Source: JBFMCT01 sp046565765 (GTDB lineage: Bacteria > Actinomycetota > Acidimicrobiia > Acidimicrobiales > AC-14). Taken from it: 59,226 bases of DNA. Location of the stretch: positions 1 to 59,226 of the forward strand of contig JBKHXX010000064.1 in NCBI GenBank assembly GCA_046565765.1, written 5' to 3'. Shown here in pieces: positions 34,688 to 42,447 of this stretch; position 1 is the stretch's first letter; each line of letters starts with the position of its first letter. The position numbers and the translations under genes were made by a program. The notes beneath the pieces are model-generated. The model had not been told where the DNA came from. It was given only the letters and a program-made list of their open reading frames with translations, and did no database searches.

Positions 34688-35450
34688 CGTCTTCTTCGCC
34701 ATCGTGGTGGTGGCCGCGGGGGTGAGCGGGGTCGCCTTGCTGGTGGCGCCGGGGTCGACCGACCGGTACTTCTCTTGGACGCTCAACCCTCCCGCCGCAG
34801 CGGCCTTGATCGGCGGCTTCTACCTGGCCTCCGCGGTCGTGTTCGCGTGGGGGATGACGCTTCCCTGGCGGGCGGCGCGGGCGCTGATGGTCGGCGTGCT
34901 GGGCCTGGCCGTGCCCACCCTCGTCCTCTCCCTGGTGCACGACGAGGTCTTCGACTTCTCGCGCTGGCAGGCCCTGGCCTGGATGGGCCTGTTCCTCACC
35001 GCCCCGGTCTCGGCTGCGTTGCTGCTGGTCACGGGACCGCGGGGGGAGCCAGGCCCGCCGGTCGACCGCCGGGTGCGGGCGGTGCTGGCCGTGCTGGCGG
35101 TCGCGCTCCTGGCGGTGGGGGCGTTGATCTGGGGGGACGAGACCAGGGCCGACCTCCTCGACGCCAGCCCGGTCGCCCTCATCCGCCTCACCGGCACGTA
35201 CCTCGGCGCGTGGTGCTCGTTCCTCGGGCTGCTGTGCGGCTACGCCGCCGTTGCGGGAGGCCGGGACGAGGCCCGGGCCGCACTAGTGACCGTGGCCGTC
35301 GCGGCGGCGGGTGCGGCCGTGGCCTTCGTGCGCATGCTCGACGACATCCGCCACCCGGCCGCCGCGCTGGTGGTGTGCGGGGTGGTGGCCGGCGTGGCCG
35401 TCATTGCCGGACGGGCCACCCGGGTAGGCCCCGACCATGTCCACTCCTGA
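34671..35450 (+). CDS. Multi-pass membrane protein of unknown function (paralog B)
   Basis: A 259-aa protein with about seven or eight hydrophobic segments, homologous to the protein at 30073-30894 (shared STDRYFSWTLNPPAAAALIG-like and FDFSRWQALAWMGLFLTAP-like blocks). It starts within the end of the Asp-box gene and overlaps the following 50-aa ORF. Role unknown. The two paralogs sit in opposite operons that start from the same 45-base region. Confidence 0.8.
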   Translation: MSSPRNVFFAIVVVAAGVSGVALLVAPGSTDRYFSWTLNPPAAAALIGGFYLASAVVFAWGMTLPWRAARALMVGVLGLAVPTLVLSLVHDEVFDFSRWQALAWMGLFLTAPVSAALLLVTGPRGEPGPPVDRRVRAVLAVLAVALLAVGALIWGDETRADLLDASPVALIRLTGTYLGAWCSFLGLLCGYAAVAGGRDEARAALVTVAVAAAGAAVAFVRMLDDIRHPAAALVVCGVVAGVAVIAGRATRVGPDHVHS

Positions 35451-35589
35451 CAACCCGCCGCCCATCCCCCGCGACCTCGCCGAGGACGAGCCCGACCTGC
35501 CCTCCGACGCCGAGCTCGAGGAACTCACGCCCCCGCTGCCGCCCCTCAGCCCCGAAGAGCCCGGCTGGCCCGCCGATCGGGGCATCTGA
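35437..35589 (+). CDS. 50-aa Pro/Glu-rich hypothetical protein
   Basis: ATG at 35437 overlaps the end of the membrane-protein gene. The product is half proline, glutamate, aspartate and leucine (for example PPIPRDLAEDEPDLPSDAE and TPPLPPLSPEEPGWP). Third codon positions are almost all G or C across 50 codons, which supports real coding. No domain, no membrane segment. Function unknown; probably disordered. A strong hairpin follows 10 bases after the stop. Confidence 0.55.
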   Translation: MSTPDNPPPIPRDLAEDEPDLPSDAELEELTPPLPPLSPEEPGWPADRGI

Positions 35590-35598
35590 GTTCGCCCT

Positions 35599-35635
35599 AA
35601 GGAGGATCGCGTCGGTTTTCGACGTGATCTTCCTT
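35599..35635. terminator. Hairpin between the 50-aa ORF and fpg
   Basis: Arms 35599-35614 and 35620-35635 form a 16-bp stem with two G-T positions and a 5-base loop (GTTTT). It lies between convergent genes and can serve both. No T-run follows, so termination would be of the non-classical type. Confidence 0.6.
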
Positions 35636-35722
35636 GGCGACCGGGGTCGGGAGCTGCGTCGACGATCTCCTGCGGGACGGCCAGGCCCCGCACCGCCTCC
35701 CGCCAGCGGTCGCCGGCGGCCG

Positions 35723-36505
35723 TCATCGTTGATGACGGGGGCACGACCACGTCGTCCTCCCTCCGACGGTGCGACGGACAAGGGGCGTGCCGTCCTTCGG
35801 GCACATGCCCCCCGCCTGGCGGTGGGGCATGAGGTCGCCGGTGTGCGACCCGCCCCGCTCCAGCAGGTCGGCCAGCGTGGCCCGCAGGTGGCGGTGCAGG
35901 CGGCGGCGCTCGGCCGCGCTCAGCGAGCGGGCCGGCCGAGCCGGGTCGAGGCCGGCCCGCCACAGGGCCTCGTCGGCGGCCAGGTTCCCGACGCCGGCCA
36001 GCCGTGACTGGTCCATCAGGCGGGCTTTCAGCGGAGCGTCGCTCTCCAGCAAGCGGGAAAGGGCCGCCGCGCCCACGGTCAGGGCGTCGGGGCCGAGCCG
36101 GGCCTCGGGCGGGTCGAGCTCGACGCCACCCAGACGGCGGGGGTCCCGCATGCGCAGGTCGCCGCCGGCCGGGGACGAGAACCGCAAGGCGAACCGGTCC
36201 CACCTCTCCAGCTCTCGGTTGGAGGCGTACACCAGGTTGTCGACCGCGGCCCGGCCGTCGACCAGCAGCCTCCCGCTCATCCCGAAGCGCAGGCCGAGCA
36301 CGGGCCCGTCGGTCTCCAGCAGGAGCAGCTTCCCGATCCGGCGGGCGGCCACGACATGCCGGCCGGTCAGGGCCGCCCGCACCTCACCAGCGGTCAAACC
36401 CCGCTTGAGGTACCAGTCGTCCGGGGCCCCGACCTCGGACACGACCCGTCCCACCACCCCCTCCGCCAGCCGCCGGTAGACCTCGACCTCGGCCAGCTCG
36501 GGCAT
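35723..36505 (-). CDS. Fpg/Nei-family DNA glycosylase with altered zinc-finger ligands
   Basis: A 260-aa protein beginning MPELAEVEVYRR: Pro2 is the catalytic nucleophile and Glu3 the proton donor. RIGKLLLLETDGPVLGLRFG and DQSRLAGVGNLAADEALWRA (helix-two-turn-helix) follow. The C-terminal finger normally has four cysteines; here it reads Cys235-x2-Asp238 and Cys255-x2-His258. It may still bind zinc as a Cys/Asp/Cys/His site. The role is excision of oxidised bases (8-oxoguanine or pyrimidine lesions). Divergent from the FrhB-like gene with 46 bases between starts. Confidence 0.87.
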   Translation of the reverse strand: MPELAEVEVYRRLAEGVVGRVVSEVGAPDDWYLKRGLTAGEVRAALTGRHVVAARRIGKLLLLETDGPVLGLRFGMSGRLLVDGRAAVDNLVYASNRELERWDRFALRFSSPAGGDLRMRDPRRLGGVELDPPEARLGPDALTVGAAALSRLLESDAPLKARLMDQSRLAGVGNLAADEALWRAGLDPARPARSLSAAERRRLHRHLRATLADLLERGGSHTGDLMPHRQAGGMCPKDGTPLVRRTVGGRTTWSCPRHQR

Positions 36506-36537
36506 TGGCTCATTCTGGATAGCTCGCCGGGCGCCCG

Positions 36538-36543
36538 TACAGT
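36538..36543 (+). promoter_or_regulatory. -10 element for FrhB-like gene
   Basis: TACAGT lies 8 bases before the ATG at 36552, with no ribosome site between. Consistent with leaderless transcription. Confidence 0.35.
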
Positions 36544-36551
36544 GGGCCGCC

Positions 36552-37727
36552 ATGGCACGGGAGGTCCTGCACTGGGCCCACCTGTACGACGAGGTCGTGA
36601 CCTCGGGCCTGTGCACGGGGTGCGCGGGCTGCGTCGTCGCGTGCCCGTACGACGTGCTCGGCTACGAGGACGGCAACGGCGTCTACAAGCCGTTCCACCT
36701 CGAGGACGAGGGCGGGCCGGGCGGGTGCGCCCACGGCGACCGGGGCTGCACGTCGTGCACCCGGGCCTGCCCCCGCTTTCGGGCCTGGGAGCCCGAGATC
36801 GATACCCACCTGTTCGGCCGCCCCCGCGAGCAGCAGGAAGTCGACGGGATCAGCAAGGACATCATCCTGGCCCGGGCGTCCGACGAGGCCATCGCCAAGG
36901 CGGGCCAGGACGGGGGGCTGGTGTCGGCCATCCTCATCTGGGCTATGGAGCACGGGTACGTCGACGCCGCCCTCGTCTCCTACCTGGAGGGCGACGGGTC
37001 CACGTGGAAGGCGGTCCCGGGCGTGGCCCGCACCAAGGAGGAGGTGCTGGCCGCCGCCGGCAGCCGCTACACCTACTCGGCCAACACCATCGCCTACGAC
37101 GAGGCGGTGGCGGGCGGGGCCGAGAGGATCGCCCTGGTGGGGATGAGCTGCCAGTCGTCGGTGCCGCCGGTGATGGACGTCCGCAAGGCGGGCAAGGTGG
37201 CCCGCCGCTTCGCCCTCAACATCGGCCTGCTGTGCTCGAAGACGTTCGACGACGCCATCTTCGACGAGCTGCTCGACGCGCAGTACGGCCTCAAGCGGGC
37301 CGACATCGCCAAGATGAACATCAAGGGCGCTCTCCAGATCTGGATGAAGGACGGCGCGTACCACGAGGTGCCGCTCAAGGAGTGCCACGCCTGGACCCGC
37401 GAGGGCTGCAAGATGTGCCCCGACTTCGCGGCCGAGCACGCCGATATCTCCACCGGGGGCATCGGGGCGTTCAACGACTGGACCCTGACCATCGTCCGCA
37501 CCGACCTAGGCCGGGAGATCCTCATCAAGATGCTGGAGGACGGCACCATCGAGGGCCGCCCCGGCGACGACGACCCCGGCGCCATCGCCCTCCTTCGCAA
37601 GCTGTCGACCAACCAGCGCAAGCGGTGGCCGGAGACGGCCTGGGTGGACGCTCCCCGCCTCATCCCTCCCCAGAAGAAGAAGAAGGCGAAGAAGGCGCCT
37701 GCGCCGGCCGCCCCTGCCCCCGCCTGA
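36552..37727 (+). CDS. Coenzyme F420 hydrogenase/dehydrogenase beta-subunit-like Fe-S flavoprotein
   Basis: A 391-aa protein of the FrhB/FdhB family. Two ferredoxin-like clusters near the N-terminus: Cys21, 24, 27, 31 and Cys59, 66, 69, 73. The remainder is the FrhB N- and C-terminal domain pair that binds FAD and handles F420 (GQDGGLVSAILIWAMEHGYV; MCPDFAAEHADISTGGIGAF). It moves electrons between F420 and Fe-S partners; the partner is unknown and no hydrogenase genes adjoin. The last 20 residues are a Lys/Ala/Pro-rich tail. Its 3' end overlaps the convergent SRPBCC gene by 68 bases. Confidence 0.88.
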   Translation: MAREVLHWAHLYDEVVTSGLCTGCAGCVVACPYDVLGYEDGNGVYKPFHLEDEGGPGGCAHGDRGCTSCTRACPRFRAWEPEIDTHLFGRPREQQEVDGISKDIILARASDEAIAKAGQDGGLVSAILIWAMEHGYVDAALVSYLEGDGSTWKAVPGVARTKEEVLAAAGSRYTYSANTIAYDEAVAGGAERIALVGMSCQSSVPPVMDVRKAGKVARRFALNIGLLCSKTFDDAIFDELLDAQYGLKRADIAKMNIKGALQIWMKDGAYHEVPLKECHAWTREGCKMCPDFAAEHADISTGGIGAFNDWTLTIVRTDLGREILIKMLEDGTIEGRPGDDDPGAIALLRKLSTNQRKRWPETAWVDAPRLIPPQKKKKAKKAPAPAAPAPA

Positions 37728-38172
37728 CCACCTCCTGACGGAGGGCGGTGAGCGAGGCGGGGACGTCCGACCGCTCGATCTGGCGGCCCCGCAGCGGCCC
37801 CACCACCTTCTTGCGGAACAGGGTGGCGGGCCGCATCTCCCACTCCAGGGTGACCTTGGACCCATCGCCTTCGGGGTCCACCTTCCAGCCCCAGATGGTG
37901 AACGAGGGGTTGTTGTCCTCCCGCTTGGACCGGTACACGAACCGGTGGGAACGCCCGTCGAGCTCGATGACGTGGGACCGGCTGGTGAAGCGGGCACCGG
38001 CGATGGCGAAGCTCACCACCCACTCCGCACCCGGTCGCAGCTCGGGCGGGAGCTCGACGACGCCCGTCATGCGGGAGTTCCACGAGGGCAGGCCGGGCAG
38101 GTCGGTGATCACCGCGAACACCGCGTCCGGCGGTGCGCCGACGTGGATCGAGGATCGTCCTCGCGTCGCCAT
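37660..38172 (-). CDS. SRPBCC-family (polyketide cyclase/START-like) protein
   Basis: A 170-aa small helix-grip protein: SSIHVGAPPDAVFAVITDLP at the start and VTLEWEMRPATLF later are typical of actinobacterial SRPBCC proteins that bind hydrophobic ligands. The C-terminal 20 residues are Ser/Pro-rich and lie in the overlap with the FrhB-like gene. I chose the ATG at 38172; the frame is open to 38187. Its start is only 18 bases from the divergent TauE/SafE start. Ligand unknown. Confidence 0.78.
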   Translation of the reverse strand: MATRGRSSIHVGAPPDAVFAVITDLPGLPSWNSRMTGVVELPPELRPGAEWVVSFAIAGARFTSRSHVIELDGRSHRFVYRSKREDNNPSFTIWGWKVDPEGDGSKVTLEWEMRPATLFRKKVVGPLRGRQIERSDVPASLTALRQEVVRRGQGRPAQAPSSPSSSSGEG

Positions 38173-38190
38173 GCGTAGAAGTATCACCCA

Positions 38191-38976
38191 ATGGAACCCG
38201 GCCTCCTCCGCGACGGGCTCACGCTCGTGCTGGGCGTGCTCACCGGCATGCTGTCGGCCGCCTTCGGGGTGGGCGGGGCCGTCCTGTCGACGCCCGGGGT
38301 GCGGCTGTTGGGCGCGTCGGCCCTGACCGCGGTGGGGACGACGCTCCCCTCGATCCTGCCCAGCGCGGCGGCCGGCACGGCCCGCTACGCCCGTGAGGGG
38401 CTAGTCGACTGGCGCATCGTCGCATCGACCGCGCCGCTGGGGGTGGTGGGCGCCGTGGCCGGGTCGCTGCTGTCGGAGCGGGTGCCGGGCGAGGGCCACT
38501 GGCTGATGGTGGCCACCGCCCTCATCCTCGGCTACACGGCGGTGCGACTCGTGCGCGAACCGGAGCCCGAGCCGGCGGCGGCTGGGCACGCCCGGCAGCG
38601 GTTCGGGGCGGCTGCCCTGGGCGCCGTGGGGCTGGCCGCGGGCCTGCTGTCGGGCCTTCTCGGCGTCGGCGGGGGGACGGTGCTGCTGCCGGCGTTCCTC
38701 CAGTTGCTGCGGATGCCGACGAAGGAGGCGGTGGCCACGTCGCTGGCGTGTGTGGGGATCCTGGCCGTGCCCAGCACCGTCACCCACGCCGCCCTGGGCA
38801 CGATCGACTGGCGGTTCGCCCTGCTGCTGGCCGCGGGCGTGGTGCCCGGGGCCCGGCTCGGGTCGGCACTGGCCATCCGTACCGGCGAGCGCCGGCTGCG
38901 GCTGGCGGTGGCGGCGGTGCTGGGGCTGCTGGCGGTCGTCTACGGGGTCAGCGAGGTCCGTTCCGCCCTTCGATGA
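38191..38976 (+). CDS. TauE/SafE-family sulfite/organosulfonate exporter-like protein
   Basis: A 261-aa membrane protein with about eight helices and the internal duplication of the family: GMLSAAFGVGGAVLSTPGVR in the first half and GLLSGLLGVGGGTVLLPAFL in the second. It probably exports a small anion such as sulfite or sulfoacetate. It overlaps the convergent uracil-DNA glycosylase gene by 29 bases. Confidence 0.9.
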   Translation: MEPGLLRDGLTLVLGVLTGMLSAAFGVGGAVLSTPGVRLLGASALTAVGTTLPSILPSAAAGTARYAREGLVDWRIVASTAPLGVVGAVAGSLLSERVPGEGHWLMVATALILGYTAVRLVREPEPEPAAAGHARQRFGAAALGAVGLAAGLLSGLLGVGGGTVLLPAFLQLLRMPTKEAVATSLACVGILAVPSTVTHAALGTIDWRFALLLAAGVVPGARLGSALAIRTGERRLRLAVAAVLGLLAVVYGVSEVRSALR

Positions 38977-39634
38977 GGGCCCGGGCCCGGGCGAACACGG
39001 CGTCGAAGGCGGGCTCCGTGAGCTTCCCGGTGAACGTGTTCTGCTGGCTGGGGTGGAACGAGTCGAGCAGGACGAGCCCGCCCGGCACGGGGTGCTCGGC
39101 CAGGTGGCCGAACCTCGGCCGGGGCCGGACACCCCGCGCCAGCAGCCCCCACGCCACGTCGTGGGCGAACTGGCCGAGGGCCACGATCACCGTCACCCGC
39201 TCGAGCAGGGCCAGCTCGCGCACGAGGTAGGGGCGGCAGGTGTCCCGTTCCTCGGGCGTGGGCTTGTTGGCCGGCGGCGCGCAGCGGACGGCGGCGGCCA
39301 CGTAGGCCTCGTGCAGCTCCAGGCCGTCGCCGGCGGAGACGCTGGTCGGCTGGTTGGCGAAGCCCTGCTTCCACAGGGCCCGGTAGACCCAGTCCCCCGA
39401 GCGGTCCCCCGTGAAGACCCGGCCCGTGCGGTTGGCCCCGTGGGCGGCCGGGGCCAGGCCCACCACCAGCAGGCGGGCGGCAGGGTCGCCGAAGCCGGGG
39501 ACCGGGCGGCCCCAGTACTCCTCGTCCCGGAAGGCGGCCCGGCGCTCGGCCGCCACCGCCTCCCGCCACGCCACCAGGCGCGGGCAGGCCCGGCACTCGA
39601 CGATCTCGGCTGTCACCCGGGATAGCGAATCCAC
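38948..39634 (-). CDS. Uracil-DNA glycosylase, family 5 (Fe-S type, UdgB)
   Basis: A 228-aa DNA repair enzyme. CRACP near the N-terminus and the later CAPP and DTCRP cysteines fit the four [4Fe-4S] ligands. GLAPAAHGANRTGRVFTGD is the active-site motif A of family 4/5; its alanine-rich form (PAAHG, without the Asp/Glu of family 4) points to family 5. DSFHPSQQNTFTGKL is motif B with the His. It removes uracil and other deaminated bases from DNA. GTG start at 39634, chosen because MDSLSRVTAEIVECRAC matches the family start. Confidence 0.88.
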   Translation of the reverse strand: MDSLSRVTAEIVECRACPRLVAWREAVAAERRAAFRDEEYWGRPVPGFGDPAARLLVVGLAPAAHGANRTGRVFTGDRSGDWVYRALWKQGFANQPTSVSAGDGLELHEAYVAAAVRCAPPANKPTPEERDTCRPYLVRELALLERVTVIVALGQFAHDVAWGLLARGVRPRPRFGHLAEHPVPGGLVLLDSFHPSQQNTFTGKLTEPAFDAVFARARALIEGRNGPR

Positions 39635-39657
39635 CGCCAGTAGGTTGGCGCGTCGAC

Positions 39658-40302
39658 ATGGCCCGCCGCCCCAGCCGCCCACCGTCGACGCTCGTCCTCC
39701 TCGTCCGCCACGGGCAGACGTCGACCACGGGCAAAGTCCTCCCCGGCCGGGCGCCGGGGCTGCACCTGGCCGACGCGGGCCGCGCCCAGGCCCAGGCCGC
39801 GGCCGACGCCATCGCCACCCTCAAGCGGGTCGACGCCATCTACAGCTCACCTCTGGAGCGGGCCCGGGAGACGGCCGCACCGATCGCCACCGCCCGCGGC
39901 CTCAAGGTGAAGAACGACCGGGGGCTGCTGGAGCTCGACATCGGCGACTGGACGGGCCACGAGCTCAAGGAGGCGGCGAGGCGGCCGGAGTGGCGGGTGG
40001 TGCAGCGCTACCCGAGCGGGTTCCGCTTCCCGGGGGGCGAGTCCTTCGTGGAGCTCCAGACCCGTATGGTGGGAGCCATCGACCGCCTCGTGGCCGCCCA
40101 CCGCGGCGGCACCGTCGTCGCCGTCTCGCATGCCGACCCGATCAAGGCCGCAGTCGTGCACGCCACCGGCGCCCACCTCGACATGTTCCAGCGCATCACC
40201 ATCGCCCCCGCCTCGATCACGTCGATCACCTACGGCGAGCTGGGCCCCATGGTGCTGAACGTGAACTGGGTGCCGTCCCCGTTCGGGGTGAAGGCCCAGT
40301 GA
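39658..40302 (+). CDS. Histidine phosphatase family protein (MSMEG_4193-like)
   Basis: A 214-aa enzyme with the RHG signature at 17-19 (His18 phosphoacceptor) and second His158 (AVSHAD). It is the first gene of a conserved actinobacterial trio: phosphatase, DUF3090, SCO1664. The substrate is unknown. ATG at 39658, with TAGGTT 11 bases upstream. Its stop overlaps the DUF3090 start (GTGA, 40299-40302). Confidence 0.9.
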   Translation: MARRPSRPPSTLVLLVRHGQTSTTGKVLPGRAPGLHLADAGRAQAQAAADAIATLKRVDAIYSSPLERARETAAPIATARGLKVKNDRGLLELDIGDWTGHELKEAARRPEWRVVQRYPSGFRFPGGESFVELQTRMVGAIDRLVAAHRGGTVVAVSHADPIKAAVVHATGAHLDMFQRITIAPASITSITYGELGPMVLNVNWVPSPFGVKAQ

Positions 40303-40796
40303 GCACCTCCTTCGAGCTTCCCGAGGTGGAGGGGCTGACGGCGGGGACGGTGGGCCCACCCGGGCAGCGGGTGTTCTACCTGCAGGTCCGCCACCGGGGC
40401 GGGATCGTCACCCTGCGCCTGGAGAAGACCCAGGTGGCCGCCCTGTGCCGGTACCTGGAGGAGATGCTGTCCGACCTGCCGCCGGTGGAGCCGGCCGAGG
40501 TGGACATGGACCTGGTGGAGCCGGTGGTGCCGGAGTGGGTGGTGGGCTCGCTGGGCGTGTCCTACGACGAGGAGGACGACCGCATCGTCGTGGTGGCGGA
40601 GGAGCTGGTGGAGGAGGGCGAGGAGGCGGCCGAGGCCCGGATCCGGGCCACCCGCCCCCAGGTGGCCGCCTTCACCCGCCGGGGCAGCGAGGTGGTGGCC
40701 GCCGGCCGGCCGCCCTGCCCCCTGTGTGGCGGCCCGCTGGACCCCGAAGGACACATGTGCGTCCGCCTCAACGGCCACCGCGACCTGACGTCCTGA
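40299..40796 (+). CDS. DUF3090 family protein (TIGR03847)
   Basis: A 165-aa conserved actinobacterial protein. RVFYLQVRHRGGIVTLRLEK and a C-terminal zinc-ribbon-like PPCPLCGGPLDPEGHMC followed by NGH are typical. Usually found between the phosphatase and SCO1664 genes, as here. Biochemical function unknown. GTG start overlapping the phosphatase stop. Confidence 0.9.
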   Translation: MSTSFELPEVEGLTAGTVGPPGQRVFYLQVRHRGGIVTLRLEKTQVAALCRYLEEMLSDLPPVEPAEVDMDLVEPVVPEWVVGSLGVSYDEEDDRIVVVAEELVEEGEEAAEARIRATRPQVAAFTRRGSEVVAAGRPPCPLCGGPLDPEGHMCVRLNGHRDLTS

Positions 40797-40807
40797 CCCG
40801 GGGGGTG

Positions 40808-41479
40808 ATGGCCGTCCGGGGACGGCTGCCGTGGAGCTCGAACGGCACGTTCCTCGTCGAGCTGTGCCAGGAGGAGGGCGCCGACCCGGTGCGGGCGGTC
40901 TACAAGCCCCTGCGGGGCGAGCGGCCGCTGTGGGACTACCCGTCCGGCCTCTACCGCCGCGAGGTGGCGGCCTACGAGGTGTCGGAGTGGCTCGGGTGGG
41001 GCGTGGTGCCCGAGACGGTGGAGCGGGAGGACGGGCCGCTGGGCCCCGGCTCGCTCCAGCGGTTCGTCGACGCCGACTTCAGCGAGCACTACTTCACGCT
41101 GCTGGAGCGTCCCGAGCACCACGAGGGCCTCAAGCGGATCTGCGCCTTCGACCTGGTCGTGAACAGCGGCGACCGCAAGAGCGGGCACTGCCTCCTCGAC
41201 GGCGAGGGCCGCATCTGGGGCATCGACAACGGGCTCTCCTTCCACCCCCATCCCAAGCTCCGCACCGTGATCTGGGACTTCGAGGGCCAGCCCCTTCCCG
41301 AGGACTGGCTGGAGGACGTCCGCCGCCTGGCCCAGGTGGGCGAGCCGCCCGAGCGGCTGATTCCGTACCTCAGCGAGGTGGAGGTGGTGGCGCTGGTCGA
41401 GCGGGCCGCCGCCCTCCTGCGCCGCCCCTACTTCCCGGCCGCCCGCTCGGCCCGGGCCTTCCCGTGGCCGCTCGTCTGA
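40808..41479 (+). CDS. SCO1664 family protein (TIGR03843), kinase-like fold
   Basis: A 223-aa protein with a PI3/4-kinase-like core: AVYKPLRGERPLWDYPSGLY (nucleotide-binding Lys), NSGDRKSGHCLLD and GIDNGLSFH (catalytic and metal-binding Asp). Third member of the conserved trio. In many actinobacteria mshC follows; here an unknown gene follows instead. ATG at 40808; a GTG at 40805 directly precedes it. Substrate unknown. Confidence 0.88.
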   Translation: MAVRGRLPWSSNGTFLVELCQEEGADPVRAVYKPLRGERPLWDYPSGLYRREVAAYEVSEWLGWGVVPETVEREDGPLGPGSLQRFVDADFSEHYFTLLERPEHHEGLKRICAFDLVVNSGDRKSGHCLLDGEGRIWGIDNGLSFHPHPKLRTVIWDFEGQPLPEDWLEDVRRLAQVGEPPERLIPYLSEVEVVALVERAAALLRRPYFPAARSARAFPWPLV

Positions 41480-42447
41480 GCATCGGCGAGCTGGTCGATC
41501 GGGGCGACCTGGACGAGCTGCTGCGCCGGGTGGACGACTACGTCGACGACGGGCAGTGGCAGGCGCTCCTCGACCTGCGGGACCGGTGCCGGGCGGCCTT
41601 CGAGCGCGGCCGCCAGCTGTGGCCCGCGGCCAGCCACGCCGAGTACCGCCTCGCCCTCCAGGCGCCGGGCCGGTGGGCGGCGGCGGTGGTCACGCCCGGG
41701 GCCGGGCGCTTCGCATTGGGCCCGCTGTCGGAGGTGGCGGCGTCCACCCACGCCTGGGACGAGCTGGCGCCGCACCTGGCGGCCACCCCCGAGGCCGCCC
41801 TGGTGGCCCAGGAACGGGTGCTCAAGGGGGAGGACCTGCGCGACGACGCCCGTGTCGACCGGGCCCTGGTCGAGCTGCCGCTGGCGCTCCGGGGTGACGA
41901 GCCGGCCTACCCGCCGGCCCTCTACAAGCCGTACACGGCCGAGTTCGCCGACGTGGCGCCGCCGGCGACGTGGGAGACGGTCGACGTGGTGGCCGCCGAC
42001 GGCGTGAGCGGCGAGGGAGAAGCCGAGCGGGCCCTCGCCGACCTGGTCGGGGCGTGGACGACCCAGTCCAACGGCGAGGCGGCCGTCCGGGCCGTCGAGG
42101 GGGACGCGGCGGCGGCCCTGGGGGCGATCGGGGTCGAGGGGACGGTGCGGCTGGCGGCCGTCGAGCTGCCCGAGGCGCTGGCGGTCATGGCGTGGGCGGG
42201 GGCCAGCGGGGGCGCCCACGGGCGGCGGCGGGGCATGGCCCAGGGCCGGTTCGGGGCGTGGTGGGCGGCCGGCGCCCTGGCCGGCGCCCTCGACGACTGG
42301 CCCGACGTGCTCGAAGAGGCCGCCGAGCTGCGCTGGTACCGCTGGGAACGCCACCAACCGGCGGGCGGCTGGTCGCTGCGCATCGCCGTCGAACGCCCGG
42401 CCGACGGTCGCGCCTTCGCCGTCGAGGCCACCGACCGCCGCAGCTAG
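41464..42447 (+). CDS. 327-aa hypothetical protein after the SCO1664 cluster
   Basis: I do not recognise this protein. It starts with a GTG inside the last codons of the SCO1664 gene (16-base overlap), so it is co-translated with the trio. The N-terminal part is acidic and helical (LSIGELVDRGDLDELLRRVD, DDGQWQALLDLRDRCRAAFE). A middle stretch LYKPYTAEFADVAPPATWET and a Gly/Ala-rich region GAHGRRRGMAQGRFGAWWAA follow, and it ends with a strand-rich tail. No signal peptide or membrane helix. Its stop shares CTAG with the convergent HTH gene. The context suggests a role with the phosphatase and kinase-like proteins. Confidence 0.8.
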   Translation: MAARLSIGELVDRGDLDELLRRVDDYVDDGQWQALLDLRDRCRAAFERGRQLWPAASHAEYRLALQAPGRWAAAVVTPGAGRFALGPLSEVAASTHAWDELAPHLAATPEAALVAQERVLKGEDLRDDARVDRALVELPLALRGDEPAYPPALYKPYTAEFADVAPPATWETVDVVAADGVSGEGEAERALADLVGAWTTQSNGEAAVRAVEGDAAAALGAIGVEGTVRLAAVELPEALAVMAWAGASGGAHGRRRGMAQGRFGAWWAAGALAGALDDWPDVLEEAAELRWYRWERHQPAGGWSLRIAVERPADGRAFAVEATDRRS

